A stretch of 64,000 nt of DNA from Ifrita kowaldi (GCA_013398055.1 VZRS01007522.1:198565-262564), one strand, 5' to 3'; shown: positions 26,091 to 40,747, counted from the stretch's first letter. The notes: generated by a model from the sequence alone, not told the origin. Program-made: numbers and translations.

Positions 26091-26248
26091 CTCCTTGATG
26101 CGCTTCACCAGCGCGTTCTGGTCGAAGGCCACGGCCTCTGCACACTGGTGGAGGTGGTCCTGGTAGCGCAGGCACAGCTGCAGCACCTGCTGCGGGTCCA
26201 GCTTCTCCAGCTTGGCGTTGGTCGGAGACGTCTGCCCACTGAGGAGCC
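26091..26248 (-). CDS. BORCS5: BORCS5 exon 3 (internal coding exon)
   Basis: The 158-base exon begins after the acceptor CTTTGCTTTGTAG (AG at 26249-26250) with two bases, GG, that complete a Gly codon. This implies a phase-1 intron upstream. It encodes LLSGQTSPTNAKLEKLDPQQ, then VLQLCLRYQDHLHQCAEAVA, then FDQNALVKRIKE, and ends in phase 0 at the donor GAG|GTGCGG. The sequence is almost what I recall for human BORCS5 and forms part of its central helical region, through which BORC subunits associate. It sits on the edge of a small, strongly GC-rich island (about 25.9-26.25 kb) in otherwise AT-rich intron. The + strand open frame at 25755-26282 is a shadow of this exon. Confidence 0.95.
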
Positions 26249-28861
26249 CTACAAAGCAAAGGAAGGCCCAGAGTTAGGCTGACTGTTCATACAATTAGTT
26301 CAGCTGCAATCCAAGAGACAGCAGAACAAACCCAGCAGACAAGATTTATGAGGGGTGATGAAAAGCTAATTCAGAATCATTTAAGGATGTTTCAAATTTA
26401 TTGCAGTGCATAGAAGAGTTTGGCATAGAGCTTGGCCCTCCCTGACAGAACCTAAACAGATTCTAAATGCAGGTCCATAACACACATCTCCTTGGTTTTC
26501 AGCTATATGCAAGTCCTGTTTTTTCTCCTCCACAAGCAATCCTAAGCTGTGAAGAACGAGCCCTCTCCTCATCTATGTATGCCAGAAGAGGAAGGAATTG
26601 AGATCTGCAATCCCAGAAGGGCACTGGACTCATATTATTTTCACCAGACTCACACTGGCAAGACCAGAGCTCTAAAAAGTCACTGGTCCCTCAAAATAAA
26701 CCTGAGTAAACAAATGGCCCACCTTAAGTTAAATTACTAGGGATGAAATGTCTGCATTTTGCCTACCTTGCCTTTTTTAAAGCTTCAGAACTCTTTTACC
26801 TTCTAAGGCTTTTATTTACACTCTCAAAGACTAGCAACATACTTCTTTTTGTTTAATATGAAATTAAGATTCCTAACTACAAGCATGACCAGATTTCACA
26901 AAAAGCTCACAAAAAAAAAAAAGACATTGGACTTCAAAGTTGTAATATTCAGAGGAGCAAAATTGCCCAGAGAACTTTCTCCTGCCCATTCTTTGTTGCC
27001 TACATAGTGCAACTTGAGAATGTTTGCTGAGCTCAAGCATGTGTGTGCCACACTGACCGCCTTCCCCACAGCAGCTGGAAAAAATGACACTAAGCTCTCA
27101 GGCCATCCTTTTTTTGCCATTTCATTTACTTACTTTAATTTCATTTTCCTTCAGCATTAGCACAACTTTTTTCTTGTTGGGACACCATCTGTGACAAACT
27201 GCACATACACACAGTATGCTTTTCCCAAAACATCCATCAAGCTATGTAAACTGAATTCAGTGACTGCATGCATGGGCCCTCTGGGACTCTCATTTTACAG
27301 ACAGGAAAAGACATTAAAACAGCAAATGTAAGCAAGTATCACACTAAGCAATTAAAAAGTAATAAATGCCAGTTATTTGGATTGGAAAAGCTCTTCTAAG
27401 AATGTACCTCAGTGGGAAATGGAAAGTATTTTGAATGGCCCCCATGCCTATTGGAAGCTCCAACTGGTGACATGGAGTTCTTGCCAAAGCACAAGAACAA
27501 GACAGAAACCAAGATGCAAGTCAGAAGTAGCTTATGATATAAGCAAGTTAAACCTTTTTGAAAACATTCGCAGACAAAAATGAAAATAAAACTAGGACAG
27601 TAACTTCATCAAATATGAAGTATGTTTACATTTCATCAACACTCAGCATCTTATTCTCCCACGATGCTCTCAATTGCTCTCCACACAAAACCTCATCATA
27701 AGAGATAAATAAAAAAGGTAATTTTGTTTTACTGATTTGTCCACTACAATTGTGTTGCCTCAGTCAAGAGGTCAGGAGAGGAAACAAACACTTCACCATT
27801 TAGTCTCAAAACCCTGTATTAGCAACAGTCAAATTATTTTTTAGGTTTTGGAGGGAATAATCTCAAACAAAATATTAGATTCATCAATATCAGTTGCAGA
27901 TCTTTCAAATCTACTTTCAGGTAAAGTACAAAACCGTGACAGGAACAAACCCACTGAAGGAAATAAGACTTTTTAAAATTGTTCATGTTTCATGTTCTAG
28001 CGCTTCCTCAGTTCATGAATTGTGGTCTTTTACAATATTATCTTGTCAGTATGAATGTTCAAATAATGTTGTCAACTTTTAATATGCTGAATGTTCACAA
28101 AGGAATGAAGAGTTCACCATACACCTGAGGCAGTTATCCTGTCTCTGCACTGATCAAATACATGATGCTATCAACCAACTAATTTTCTTTTATTACTAAT
28201 CTCTCACCAACTTCAAGAGGAAGAAGAAAATTAGACACTGTTTAAGAGATTTAATTAACATGAAGCATGTACTTTGGCCAACTTATGCTGCTTATGAGAA
28301 TTTTGAAGAGGAACAGGCCAAGGACTGTAAAAGGAGCTAATAAAGAACATGCTACTTAAACTCATGTACTTACAGCCTTGTACAGGTTACATAATGCTAA
28401 AAGAAAAAGTAATAAACCTAAGCTTCTAATATCCTATCCAGAAAAATACAAGCTCAAGTGAAGGGAGACATTCCCTATTCAGCTGGAATTCCTTCGTAAG
28501 AAGGCAGAGGGGGAAATACAATCCAGTACAAATGTTTGGACTAAGGATAAAAAACAAACATCATATGCTGCTTAAAGATAGACTATGGTATTATTCTGGG
28601 TGATGCAGCAGAGAGAAACCAAAGGAATTAGCTTCTTCAAAGATCTCTGGGGTAATGCTGACAATGCCAGAGAACAATTTAGCTTATTTTCAACTTGCAA
28701 GAAAGGAAAAAGTACAGTAAACAACAGCCAAAAAAGGCCATACAGCCTGGCAGAAACTCCCATTGTCAGAAATTCAATCCACCACTTTTTGCTGCTCACT
28801 GTAACCACTTACTAACCATGCTATAAATATTAGCATTTCTTACTAACATCCCCTTCTGCCC

Positions 28862-29362
28862 TGCTCAGGTGAGTCCCCACCTGGAGCACTGCATCCAGCT
28901 CTGGGTTCCCAGCACAAGACAGACATGGATCTGCTGGAGCAAGGCCACAGGAGGGACACAAAAATGGTCAGAAGGCTGGAACACCTCTCCTGTGAGGAAA
29001 GACACAGAGCTGGGGTTGTGCAGCCTGAAAAACAGAAACCTCCAGAGAGACCTTATCATGGCCTTTCAATATTGAAGGGGCTTATGAAAAAGAGAGACTT
29101 TTACAAGGGCCTTTAAGTGACAGGATAAGGGACAATAGTTTTAAACCAGAAGAAATTTAAATTAAACGTAAGGAGGACATTTACAGTGAGGGTGGTGGGA
29201 AGTTGGATGCCCTATCCCTGAAAGTGTTCAAGGTAAGGCTGGATGGGGCTTTGACCAACCTCATCTAGTGAAAGGTAGTGAAAGATGTCTCTGCCCATGA
29301 CAGGGTGGTTGGACTACAGGATCTTCAAAAGTCCCTCCCAACCAAAACCATTCTATGGTTTA
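28862..29362 (+). mobile_element. CR1 LINE, 3' part of ORF2 plus 3' UTR
   Basis: The sense-strand fragment begins with the ORF2-derived motif SPHLEHCIQLW and continues through degraded reverse-transcriptase C-terminal sequence and the conserved 3' UTR (GTTGGACTACAGGATCTTC, then CCCAACCAAAACCATTCTATG). It ends at the typical ATTCTATG-type 3' terminus near 29360. Several frame breaks make it non-functional. It is 5'-truncated at about 28862. Confidence 0.88.
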
Positions 29363-30914
29363 ATTAATTTGCTGCATTTTATTTTTTGGCAAACCTTATT
29401 TATATTATAATAATATAATGTATTAGTAGAAATCTCTCCTCTTGAAAATCATTGCTTCCTTTTTAAAGCCTTGTCCCACATTTTGACCTCTCCACTGAAC
29501 AGGGCCATCCCTCAAGTGACCGGTCTACATGTGGTTTGTAAGAGGATATGAGATCACATGTGTTGCAATAACATATTTATTAGGTCACTCCTACAAGTGC
29601 CAAAAAGGGGAGAGACAGAGGTCACTGAGTGGTTCAGGCTTGCTCCTGAAACATCCAGAACTTGAACCTGGCCACCAGCACATCTCAGAGCAAGCAACCA
29701 GCCACTGGGGTACTATCTCTTCTGCACTGAGGAAATGGTGTTCTGTGCCTTCTTCTGTGGGATTATTACTCCCCAGCTCCCCAAGAGCACAGTTCTGTTC
29801 TTAAATGAAAAGAAAGCAGCATCAACAGCTTTCATGTCTTGCTAAACTGAATACTCATTTTTCAAGCTGCTGGTTCTCTTCCAAAGAAGGAAGCACACCA
29901 GGAATCCTCTGTGCACTGTCTGGAGCCTTGGGAAGGGGCTGCTTGGCACACGAGTGATACAACACACCCCAGCGTGACAAGGGACAGCAGCACGGGGGGT
30001 GTCATGACTGGGGAAACAGGAATGGCAGAACGGGAGAAGGCCTCCTACAGAGCTCCAGTGCGTGGACCAGAAGGGTTTGGCAAGTGCCAAGCATTGCACA
30101 GTCCTGGCTATCCAATTACACCATAAAACAAGGAAGACCACAGACCACCTTTGTGCCTGCCGTGATGACGAGAAGTCAAATCTCCTACCTACTCACACAC
30201 ATCTGGTCAGTAAAAAGCATGACCGGGAGGTGACAAACAGCAGCTGGGACAAAGAAAGAGTCACGTTTCTAAAGCACAATGGTGCTTCAGAAAAAAACAG
30301 CTCAATACACCAAGTATGTCGTGCATAGAGAAATATCATATATCACTACATGGCTAGCTGACCCACAGACTTGACAAATCTGTTATTGTTTCCATATTCC
30401 TTGGCAAAGCAGAGGCATGTTAAAACCATTTTCTTCCTACTTAGTCATCTCCTTGTTGGTTCCAGGTCAACATACACGTCCAACAAATCACATCCTACTG
30501 AGCAGAAGAAAGCTGTTAGTTTAAAAAGCATTTTTATGACTAGAAGTGAAGTTCTTGAAAGAAAGCTTTTCACGCGATACTGATTCTATTCACACACAGA
30601 ACATAGTACCCCACCATAGTTATGTTCTGCTGCTTTAATGAGCAATCCCAACAACACCTTGAGTGCTTTCCAACCTGAAAAGCATTAATATTTCTTTTTG
30701 ACTTCTGTATTTCCACTTGTCAATCCTCTTTTCAACCAGTAACAGCAGGCATCACAAAAAGAAAACCAATAGGTTGTTAATTTATTATTACAGACAGCAA
30801 AGCATATTATGCTGTGGGGTCTTGTTACTAATTTTAAGGCCAGAAAGAGTTGCTGTCATCAGCTAACCAATCTTTCTGTGGAATATAAGAGAGGACTTCA
30901 GAAGTGACACCTTC

Positions 30915-30990
30915 TTAAATCAGACCAGAAGTCTATCTTGCCCAGAATATTGCTTCCAACATCTGAAAACAGTGGACATTTAGAAAAAAA
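30915..30990 (+). repeat. Possible ancient interspersed-repeat fragment
   Basis: The stretch ATCAGACCAGAAGTCTATCT followed by TGCCCAGAATATTG resembles an old amniote repeat motif of the form 'tcagaccaaaggtccatctagcc', then 'cagtatcctgtctcc', recalled from memory. It is diverged and short, and the family name is uncertain. Confidence 0.35.
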
Positions 30991-32820
30991 CCCATCTTTT
31001 TCATGCCTCCCAAGTTACTAATAAAAATTTCAGGCAGAAAAGACTGTGCTCAGTGAAGCTGCCGGTACTTGAATTTCACTAATCCTTTTTGAAAGGTATA
31101 CCTTTATCTCCACAATATCCTGTGACAATAAGTATGATGCCTATTTACACAGCATGAAAAAAACCCTTCTCATTTGCTTTACACTCTGTTATTGTGCTGT
31201 GACACAACAGAAGTTTGAGCAGGTTGTACTTCATTCCAACATGTTTCCAAGCTCAAAAACCTCACTGATCAGTCTCCTCTCCCACAGATGACTTTATTTC
31301 TTCGATTACCTCTGTAATACCTTCAAATGCCTCTAACCTGAGGCCCTACTTCCCTCTAAAAGCCAAGTCAATTCTTCTCCAGAGTATATTGGTCACACCC
31401 CTAAAAATGCAGTTGCTTTTGTAATTGCTACCCCTTTGCAGGACCTGGTAATCACCAACACCCTTTTTAAGAGTGTGCATTACAGTGTATTGCACATGTC
31501 ATCACCTCCTCCCCCAGGACCAAGGTTAAATAAAGCATCAGATTGCACACCACGTTTAGCAATGGATTGTCAGCTTTACAGAGGCATTCCTGATGCTGGT
31601 ACCTGTTTCTGGAGGTTTATTACCATTTTTTCTAAAACCTCTTCTGTGAACACTTCTCCTTCATCCTTGTAAAGAATGATGCTTTTATGAAAGTCTTCTC
31701 TGAAGACAATCCCACAGACTCTCCAGCAAGCTTCTAGAGAAGATTTTATTAAGTACATACAACTAGAAAGCCATTTTGAAGGAAAATTCTGTTCTGATTT
31801 TCTGATGACTTCCTATTTAACCTGCTACAGTTTGTAATCTTTTGCTCTCCTAACACAAGTTTCTTTTTGCCTGGGTTTGGGTTTTTTTTTTGGTTTTGGA
31901 GTGTGGGTATCTTTTTGCCTACAGGTCCCTTCATACTGCTTTAACTACACTGTTTTTCCTTCTCCCGTTCTTCAAACCCACCTGTACTGCCTGAAATTTA
32001 TTTCAGCCATTCCCCAACTTCTCCTGCTACCCTCATTTTTTTAATGATATTCCTCTTCATAAAATTAATCCAAGACAGTAAAATTTTTCAGTTCTTCTAT
32101 TCCTCATGAATCTGAGTTGACTACAGTTACTATAGTATATAATAATAATGATAGAGATATAACAGAGTCATTTCATTTACTATCATTAAGGCGACATTAG
32201 TTTCAGCTCAAAAAGAACAAATGTTTTCCAAGTCTCCAGGAATTTTTCTGTGTTCCAGGGGTATTTAAAAACAATCAACCCCTCAATTTGCCTCATATCA
32301 AGCATTTTTAAAGCTCTTAGGTAGAAACTACCCAGTCTGGTCAGCTTCTTAAATATAGTCTGGCCTCAGTGGCCATGGATTAACTATTACAGTTGTCTTC
32401 CTTGTTGCTATTTGCATGGGAAGATTGTTTTGCCAGTACCTTCAAGATTGCTAAGTACCAAAAAAAAGATCACACAAGAAACAGATGAAATTACATCCCT
32501 AAAGACGGAGTCTTGCTTCTTGACTGTTTCTTGAGGCAGCAGCTTGTTATTAGCTGAAATAGAGAGCTCATTTCCATACATTCTCCATGCAGGAGCACTT
32601 TAACATCACCTACTGAAAAGAAAGAATTGCACACCTATGTGCAGCAGAATAAAAGGTATTAAAATATTTGCACACAGATATGGTAATCAGATTCACAAGA
32701 CTCCTACTGGCTAAGTGCTTTGAATTCTAATTGCGTACTTCCTCTCTCATTCTTGAAAACTAAGAAAAGACTGATTTTTTCAGCAAAGCCTGAACAGGTA
32801 AAAGAACTTTTCTGAAGGAT

Positions 32821-32895
32821 GTTTTGGTTTTGTTGTGGGGTTTTTGGTGGTTTGTTTTTTGCTTGGTTGAGGAAGGTTTTGTTTGTGTGTTTTTA
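32821..32895 (+). repeat. G/T-rich low-complexity tract
   Basis: A run of TTTTG, TGGGG and GGTTTG motifs with almost no A or C. It has G-run clusters but no clean G-quadruplex spacing. It is simple low-complexity sequence. Confidence 0.7.
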
Positions 32896-33689
32896 ATAAC
32901 ACCGGAGTTAGGAAACATAAACATTTATACACTCAAATTTTCAAAACTCAGGCCACCCTTAAGAAAAGGGCAACTAGTTGAAGTCAATTATCAAGAAACT
33001 GAAAAATGAAATAAAGTCACTACCATTTACCCAGAAATCTTGAAGCTGAAATGCAGATGATCACATTATCTGTTTCTCAGAGCAGTTAATTTTCTGAAAA
33101 TCTCCCTGAAAAAATACCTTGTACTAAAATACATATTCACTCCAAAACAAAAGTTGCCTTTGTCGCCTGTGTATTTTCAATTCCTTTGAACTTTAGTGGG
33201 GGAGCACAATGACTGTAGGCAAACTGAACAGCTATTGTGTGAGCAAAGAACACATTTGTATTGTTGTGAAGAATGTTGGCTGTAGCAGCAGATTTTCCCT
33301 CTCCTTTGGAGTCAGTACCATGTGACCATTTACTTCTGCATGGGTGACAGACCAGCTGAAGACTCTCCTCTTGTCCTGTCGTTTGAGAGGCAACTTTTGT
33401 GTCCACAGAGCTCCAATATGCTCTTTGTGTGAATTCTCCACCTGGAGCTCCTAACACTCTCTAAGTTATGGCCTGCAAGACACTAGTCACCGAGATACAT
33501 AATCACCTGCCCTTTTGTTCCTCCACCATGTGTCCTAAAAAACAAACATTAAGAAGATTCAGGACATTTAGGCTTTTATAAAAGTGTAGATTGCTACAAT
33601 TCTAAGACAAACCCCCACATTCTTACACATTTCCACTTATTGAGGTCACATAACTTACATTAGAGAAACTTTGATTCAGAGGGGATTTT

Positions 33690-33716
33690 GCTGCTGTTGT
33701 TGTTGTTGTTGTTGTT
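33690..33716 (+). repeat. (GTT)n microsatellite
   Basis: Two GCT units are followed by about seven GTT repeats. A short trinucleotide microsatellite in BORCS5 intron 2. Confidence 0.9.
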
Positions 33717-36167
33717 ATTTATGTTAAATAAGTATTTGTTTGTGATACTTCTGCTTTCCTATGGAGGCTCATTTTGCTTAAGTTACATTCTGCAAAGATC
33801 TCTATATATCAAGAGCTTTCTCTGTCACACAGGGATGGCCACACATAACCAATAACCTGCACAGAGTTTTTTTGCACCACTGAAGTTTGCAGCTTCTCTC
33901 ACGTGATGACTTTTGCTCCATGCTTTGAATAAGCCACACAGCAGTTAGCATGATGGAGCCAGATCATGACCAGGACTTTGAAGACTGCTGAAAAACACAA
34001 ATGTGTCTCAGTGATACAAAAAATGCTTAAAGGAAACGTTCCATTTTAAAAGAAGTGAAGCTGAAAGAAATTAGAAATGCTGTCTCATTTAGATTGTTAG
34101 GAACCTGAATGTCCAAAAGGAGAAAACAATGCACCATCTGCATGTGCTGAGATTTCAGTCTGGAGTCACTTAAGATGTGCCTCTCTGCAAGTACGAGATT
34201 GCCCAAGGGTTACATCTTCAAAAAGCTCCTAGAGGTTGCCACAAAACTGGAAGCTTCTTTTGAAGCTTCAGGTAGGGAAAAGGTGCACAATATACTCTGA
34301 AGAAAGCACACAGCTGCACTTTGTCAACTAAAAGCAGCCAAGACCCTACTCAGTCCATCTCCCCACTAACTTTTCACTTCTAGAGCACAGAAGTAATATG
34401 GAAAAGAAGTGGTTTTGATTACACAGTTGCAATATCGTAGCGCCAGCTTCCTGCAACAGACCTTAGAGTATAAAAATAGACATAAGGGTGGAAAAAAAGG
34501 ACGGGGTTATTCACAGGGAAGTGAGAGACGATGCTCTTGTGCTATGCAATAAACTGTATCTGCTATGCAACAACATTTTTTCCTTGAAAACACACCAAGA
34601 GAGACCCAAGAGCTACCATCATCTGATCATATACACACGTCATATCCACGGGCTACAGCTGACCCTGTTATTCTAAGTACTCTGCAAACCCAAAAGCCAG
34701 AGCACTAACACCATCTTAAAAGATGAGGAACTGAGGCAACAAGATATTAGAGGATTTATCTGAGAGCACATGGAAGCTGCTGTCCCTTGGCCTGATGACT
34801 TCAGCGCCAGAACAGCCCTCCCCTTCTCTGGCCCTCAAATACCGAACGGCAGCGGGACAGGCAGCAGAGGAGCCTCATCTCCTACAGCACCACAGGGGCT
34901 GAGCACTGAGCATTGACACGGCCTCTCCCACATAGATTCTCAGACATCTAATAAAGGTTCATAAAAGCCAGAGCCAAATCAATGGCTTCTTCCTTCCGAC
35001 TCCCAAATTCACGGAAGGGAAGGGAAGGTCCAACTCCCACCTTCCTCATCATGTGCCTCACCACAGCTCCTGCACAGAAAATTATTCATTCCACTAAAAC
35101 CACAGACAACTAATCCTGTGGTTTTCTCTTTCCTCTAGGGTAGCAAAAGGCATCAGGACACCACGAGATCAAATACTAGAGCTAGTCCCAGGAGAGGCAG
35201 GAGAGAGGGAAGGAAAGGACAGAGGGGAACTTCTCTGTTTTAGCAGCAACAAGATGTCACTTCAATTATTTTATGTGTGCAAAGCCTTGAGTGAGCCTCA
35301 ACTTTAAACCCACATTGTTCCTTAAAATAATGGGACCTTTAACTACCTTCTGTATCTCTCTCTCTGCAAAGTTTTCTAGGCTGTAGATGGAAGAGAAATC
35401 GGACAACAGGATCAAATAAACTTAATTTCTTTTAAATATTTTTTTTTTTAATCTACAAGCTAAAATCCGTGCAACTGATTCTATGACTAGTACTAAAGAT
35501 AAGCCTCACAGCAATCTTTATTTTATTTTAGGCAAAAGTGCATGGATATTCATCCACATGACACAGCCCATACCCGCAGAAAAAAAAAACCAAAACAAAA
35601 CAAACAAAAAACCAGTGTTTTGTGGTTTAGAGAAAAGGTGACATCTAAAATCACTTCTAAGCACAAGGGCACCCATGTGAAGCTGGGGTACGTTTGCTCC
35701 TCCACAATAACCAGCCTGTGTACACACACTAACCCCAGATAAATTCAGTGGGGGCACATACACTGTGCTGCTTTCACCAAGAGCCCAGAAGTTTGGAGAA
35801 AATTAACAGGCAGCAATGTCAGTTTACTTTTGGACATTTTCTTCAGTTCAGATGTAAATCTGAGAGTCTTGTCTGCAATTTGTTTTCACAGCATGGCATG
35901 AGGCAAGACTGATCAACAGGCCATTTACTAACAGATTCAGCAAGTCCAAGATTTCAGTTCTTTCCCATGCATGAAGAAAACTGTTTTAAAAGTGGCAGAG
36001 AAAAACTTCACTAAAAGAATTCCTTTCAAATAAGTAATAGGATCTGTTGGTGAATGTTTTATCAATACTTTATAATTGCAAACCAAGGCCAGTGCTGCTG
36101 CTGGTATAACCATCATTTTATATCCATGAAACATACAGTTTCTCTTTGGTACCTATCAACACTTTTC

Positions 36168-36260
36168 ACAGAATCACAGAATACTCTGAGTTGGAAGGGA
36201 CTCACAGCAATCATCAACTCCAACTCATTTACTTCCTATCAGTTTTGTACCAGCACAATA
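36168..36260 (-). mobile_element. CR1 LINE, short 3'-end fragment
   Basis: On the + strand it reads CACAGAATCACAGAATACTC, then TGAGTTGGAAGGGACTCACAG, then ATCATCAACTCCAAC. This is the reverse complement of the CR1 3' terminus. Similarity fades after about 90 bases, so it is strongly 5'-truncated. Confidence 0.85.
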
Positions 36261-39200
36261 CAGTGGACAGAACGATGGCACATTGCCATAACAAAAAGAA
36301 TTATGGCCATGTCATGGCCCTTGCCTGTTTTTCAAGAGCACTATTTAAAATTTACATTAAAGAAGCACTGTCCAAAATACACTATTGGCACCTTCTGGCC
36401 ACAGGTAGTAGGAACAGTAATTTATCTCTACCATGTGCATTCATGAAAATATAGCAAAGAACAAGAGTAAACTTGTAAATGCAACAGAGTTGACATTTTC
36501 TACTTTATCTTCTTTTCTCACATGCAACCCAACTCATCACTCAGCAATTTTGCTAGCAATGTGGGCTGCCATTTCACATCCAGTCTTAATTTGGATGACA
36601 CTTATTTCTCCTCTGAAGGCTTTACCAGCCTGACTTGAAATGGCTGCAGTACTCAGGAGTAGCAAAGCCCAAGTGGGGCTGAGGAAACATTTGAAATTTC
36701 ATAATCCATCCATACATAGCTCATACAGCCTATCCTTCACAGAAATTAAGAAACTGCTCCTTACTTTTTCTTATAACAAGTTTAACTGGATTCTCTTGGT
36801 TTTTAGGGCAAGTGGTTATCTACTAAGAAGTCCAGAGGGAAACATGGAGCTGGCATGAAACTGAAATGAAACAACTAAATTTAGGATACTGAAATGACCT
36901 AAAAGCTGAGTTGAGGAGGGACGCAGGGTACAACACACACACTATTTACTTCTGACAGTATTTTTAAAAAACTAATCATTCAGCTTGGAGGGCCTTATTA
37001 TGGCACCTGAAACATTCAACACTTACACAGAAGTAAGTGGCCCACTGTGCTCTGTATTTATCATCTTCTGTCAAATACTGTCAAGGGGCAAAGTGCCTTG
37101 AAGAAAGACAAAGCACAATAAGGAATCCTTAGCAGGAAGTGTTTTAAAATTCCCAGAGGAGGGGGAAAAAAATAAAGCAAACTGCCCTCCTCAGTTTACA
37201 TTCCTTTTGCACTTCAGTAAATGAACTCATTAGTAAAAATATTATGAAAGAGCATCATCTCACTATTAAAATAAGCTGCTACTTAAGCAAGCTTTGAATA
37301 CCTAATGATGACATTTGTGTGATCCTGTCCTTCTAGGTAACTGCAATCTAGGAGTACTGCTTTTACCAGCTGGAAGTAACTGCCCAGGGTCAGGAAGCCT
37401 GGGAGCTTCTTGAGCCTGACTCAAGCACGTGCAGCACTTCTCTGCAGTTAGAAATAGCCAGAATATAACAATTCATTCATTCCTCCACTTAACCCCCTCA
37501 AAACAGTGCAGCTGTAAAAACATCCCCCCTTATTTTTTATTTTTCTATATACAGCCTGCTGATGGTGTGCTCACACGCAGCATGAACCTATTTCCTATGT
37601 CTGTCATGGAAAGTATCAGTCATTTTACAACAAAACTTCACCATAAAGCTTTAAAGACGTGGCAGGTGGAGTTTTGCTCATCCTGAATCACATCTCCCTC
37701 AAGGTACTTATCAGGTCCATTACAAGACCTATAAAGCCTTTCCAGCTGGAAAGCCTCCCAGCATTTGGAAAAGTCCCCTGTCCCTGTTAAAGACACACTC
37801 TCAGAACTACATCCTGAGGAGATCTTGGGGTGCTCTGCCACCAAAAATGGAATTCATCTTGTTGCTCTGCCACCCCTCCTTGCCATTCCTGTTCCAGTTC
37901 TGGTTCTCACTAAGCTCCTGCACAGATGGATTCAGCCCACCAACCTACCAGAAAACTACCTACTTGTTACTCCTGGAATCTCCTCATCCCACTGAGCCAA
38001 GCTGGCTCACAAGGGGGCCAACGAGTCTCAGAAGCAGCACAAAACACAGCCATAGGTATGTCCTCCCTCCTCACAGCTGTTAGATCGACTCTCCCGCTCT
38101 GGGGATGATCTGGAGACAGACAGACAGACATTCTTCCACAGTCTGGGGCAGAGTCTGGCATGCAAACTTATAAAAGCACCTCCCCAAGCACAGAATTCAC
38201 TCTTGGCACCATCTTCCTGCACTGTGAGGGAAAGAAAAATACATCATGTTATGGATATGTACAGCATCAGAATACCACCAAAGAGAGTAATTATGGTACA
38301 CGAGGACATACCAATACCAGATGCTCCTAATACTAGAAAATATGCACAACAGCCAAATAAATCTAAAAACACTGAATAGTTACTCAGCTGCTGAGTTTAA
38401 TATTAATATATATACATGCCCATGAAGCTCACTTTCTCTTCATTGAAACAACAACTTGGATTGTGACACTGACAGCAATTAATTCTGCAGCTATTAACAG
38501 AAAGTAGCTGCTCCAGACGCTGTTTACGTATCAGATCCTACACAAACATCTCCACTTCTGCAATGATTTTAGCACTGCTTTTTCAAGTGACACAAAAACA
38601 GACTGAGAGGCAGATTTCAGTACAGGCCACACTTTCTTTTTGCAGGGGAAGAATTTTGATCATCTGGGAACCTGTAACCACAGGGGTGATAACAGAAGAA
38701 CCATTTTTTGTTCTGAAGTTACGAAGCATTTCTTGTTCTTACTAACATAAATACGTATCAACATGTTAACTCCACATCTCCACTCTAGCAATGAAAGTCT
38801 AAAAGCAATAAGAAAACAAACTGTGGTAGTGCAGATACATACACATCTCTTCTTGGATTGCAGAAAGAATAGGAAAACCAGATCCACAGAAACACGAGCA
38901 ACAGCAACATGTAACAGTATCTACCTCCTCAACTTCTTCAAAATTAAGGTGTAAAACAATTCAGAACATGTTAGAACTTGAAAGTCCAGAGCTTTGTCTT
39001 CTTAAGACTCTCTTAAAAATTCACTAGAATCTTAAATGTTTTCATCCAACTCTGTAGTTAACGAATGTGTGATCTTTTTCCCCTTCTTATGACTTAGTTT
39101 AGGGGAGGAGGACAGCACGTGCAGTAGCAGTTCAATGATTTGTTTGATTTTGATAGCTTTCGGTAAAGGAGTGGAACATGCAGCAAACCTGATTGTTCTC

Positions 39201-40747
39201 CTTCCCAAGTTAAACTGCCTACCCTTATCAAAGGCTCCAGCTAACACAAACACAACAGCTTTTTCTTTTCCTTGTCCAGTGTGCCTTGAAGGCTGGTGCA
39301 CTGCTCTTTGCTCATGCCCGGAGCTGAGTCACTGCAAAGGTCTCAAGTGTGCACAAGTCCAGTGAGGTCATTCAGCAGAGAACACTCCACTCTACCCCAT
39401 CAACGCCATGCTAAACGTATTCTGAATGAGACAGCGTGGTTTAGCAGGAAGTGATCAAACTGAAAAGCTTCCAGAGGGTCACACATACCTGAGGGAATCC
39501 CATACCAAGAGGGTCAAACATAAAACTTTGCCTCCTTACACTGCCACAGCAGCCCGACGAGCCTGGTGGTGAGAGCCAGCTGAATATGTTAAATTGTTAA
39601 ACTGATTCGCAACGTTTGGGCTCCAAACAATCCAGTTCTTAAACCCTTTAACATTCTGAAAAAGAATGGCCCAACTTCCCACAAGTGCTCAGTGTCCTGA
39701 AGGGCTGTTTGATAACCACACAAACACCTCAGAGATGTTTGGATAGCTCAGGTTGCTGACAGCAACCTATGTACATGGTGAAGATGGGGAAAGGGAAGGG
39801 AAGGATACACGACACAGAAAGTACCTCACATCTATGCTCCTAGAAGGCTCAGTACTAGCACCTATTCCAGCCTAGGAGACCTCTTTTCTAGTTTAACTTG
39901 TGCCACTTTAGAAATGGTCTGCTCTGAACTAGAATGCATGAACACAGAGCAAATACCATGCAACTCCTATTCTTGCTACACATTTTAAAATATTTTTTTT
40001 AAAAAATCCCTGTCACTTCTATGCTCTACAGGAGCATTCACACAGAGGATGATGAGCAGTAGATGTTTCAGTATAGACAACTCATAGATTAGATGCTGTT
40101 AAGGATTTCCCACAGTTTTTTTAGTTGTAGAATATTCTTTGTTTTGTTTCTAGAAGCAATTTTTTTCTAGAACTGTTCTATCACTACATCCACTCATCAT
40201 ATCTACATCTTTTCTGAGGTGCTTTCCAAGACTGCTCACCTTCAAATTCACCAAACACCTTCCACCTGTTACTTCTTGGCTACAGAGTGGTCCCTGTTGA
40301 AAGGCAGTGTTCACTGTTCTGCTGCCTATGTGATGTAAGTCTCTGCATTACTTGAAGTATAAAATATGATGAAGCTTTAAAATAAGGACACGCAGAGATT
40401 GAGGGTGAGGGGATGTCCTCCTATTCATTGACCAGGCACAGAAACTACCAGAGGTCACAAAAGCTGAACTTCTTTATTCAAGCAGAAATTCCCATTGAAG
40501 CCAAATGAGGTTTTGTTGAATGAGGGCCACAGGAATAAGCCTGTAGTACACTCTGGACTGGGAGCAAGTCAAAGCAAATTACGCAACAGCTGTCAGGAAT
40601 CTGTGTACAGGTCTGCAGAGCCACAGTGCAGGAGGAGCCCTGGTGCATCTGTAACCTTTATCTATTTATGTCCCAGCACTGAGACTCCTTCCAACAAAAC
40701 AAGCCATGCTTTAATATATTTTTATTAGAACAATTTATAGCAAACAG

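Noticed and set aside
25755..26282. 175-codon + strand open frame
   Set aside because: It is the antisense shadow of BORCS5 exon 3 and its GC-rich surroundings; the - strand sequence is clearly the coding one.
39032..39301. - strand frame with a donor-like end (AAGG|GTAGGC) considered as BORCS5 exon 2
   Set aside because: The peptide before the donor (VLAGAFDKG) does not match the expected BORCS5 sequence.
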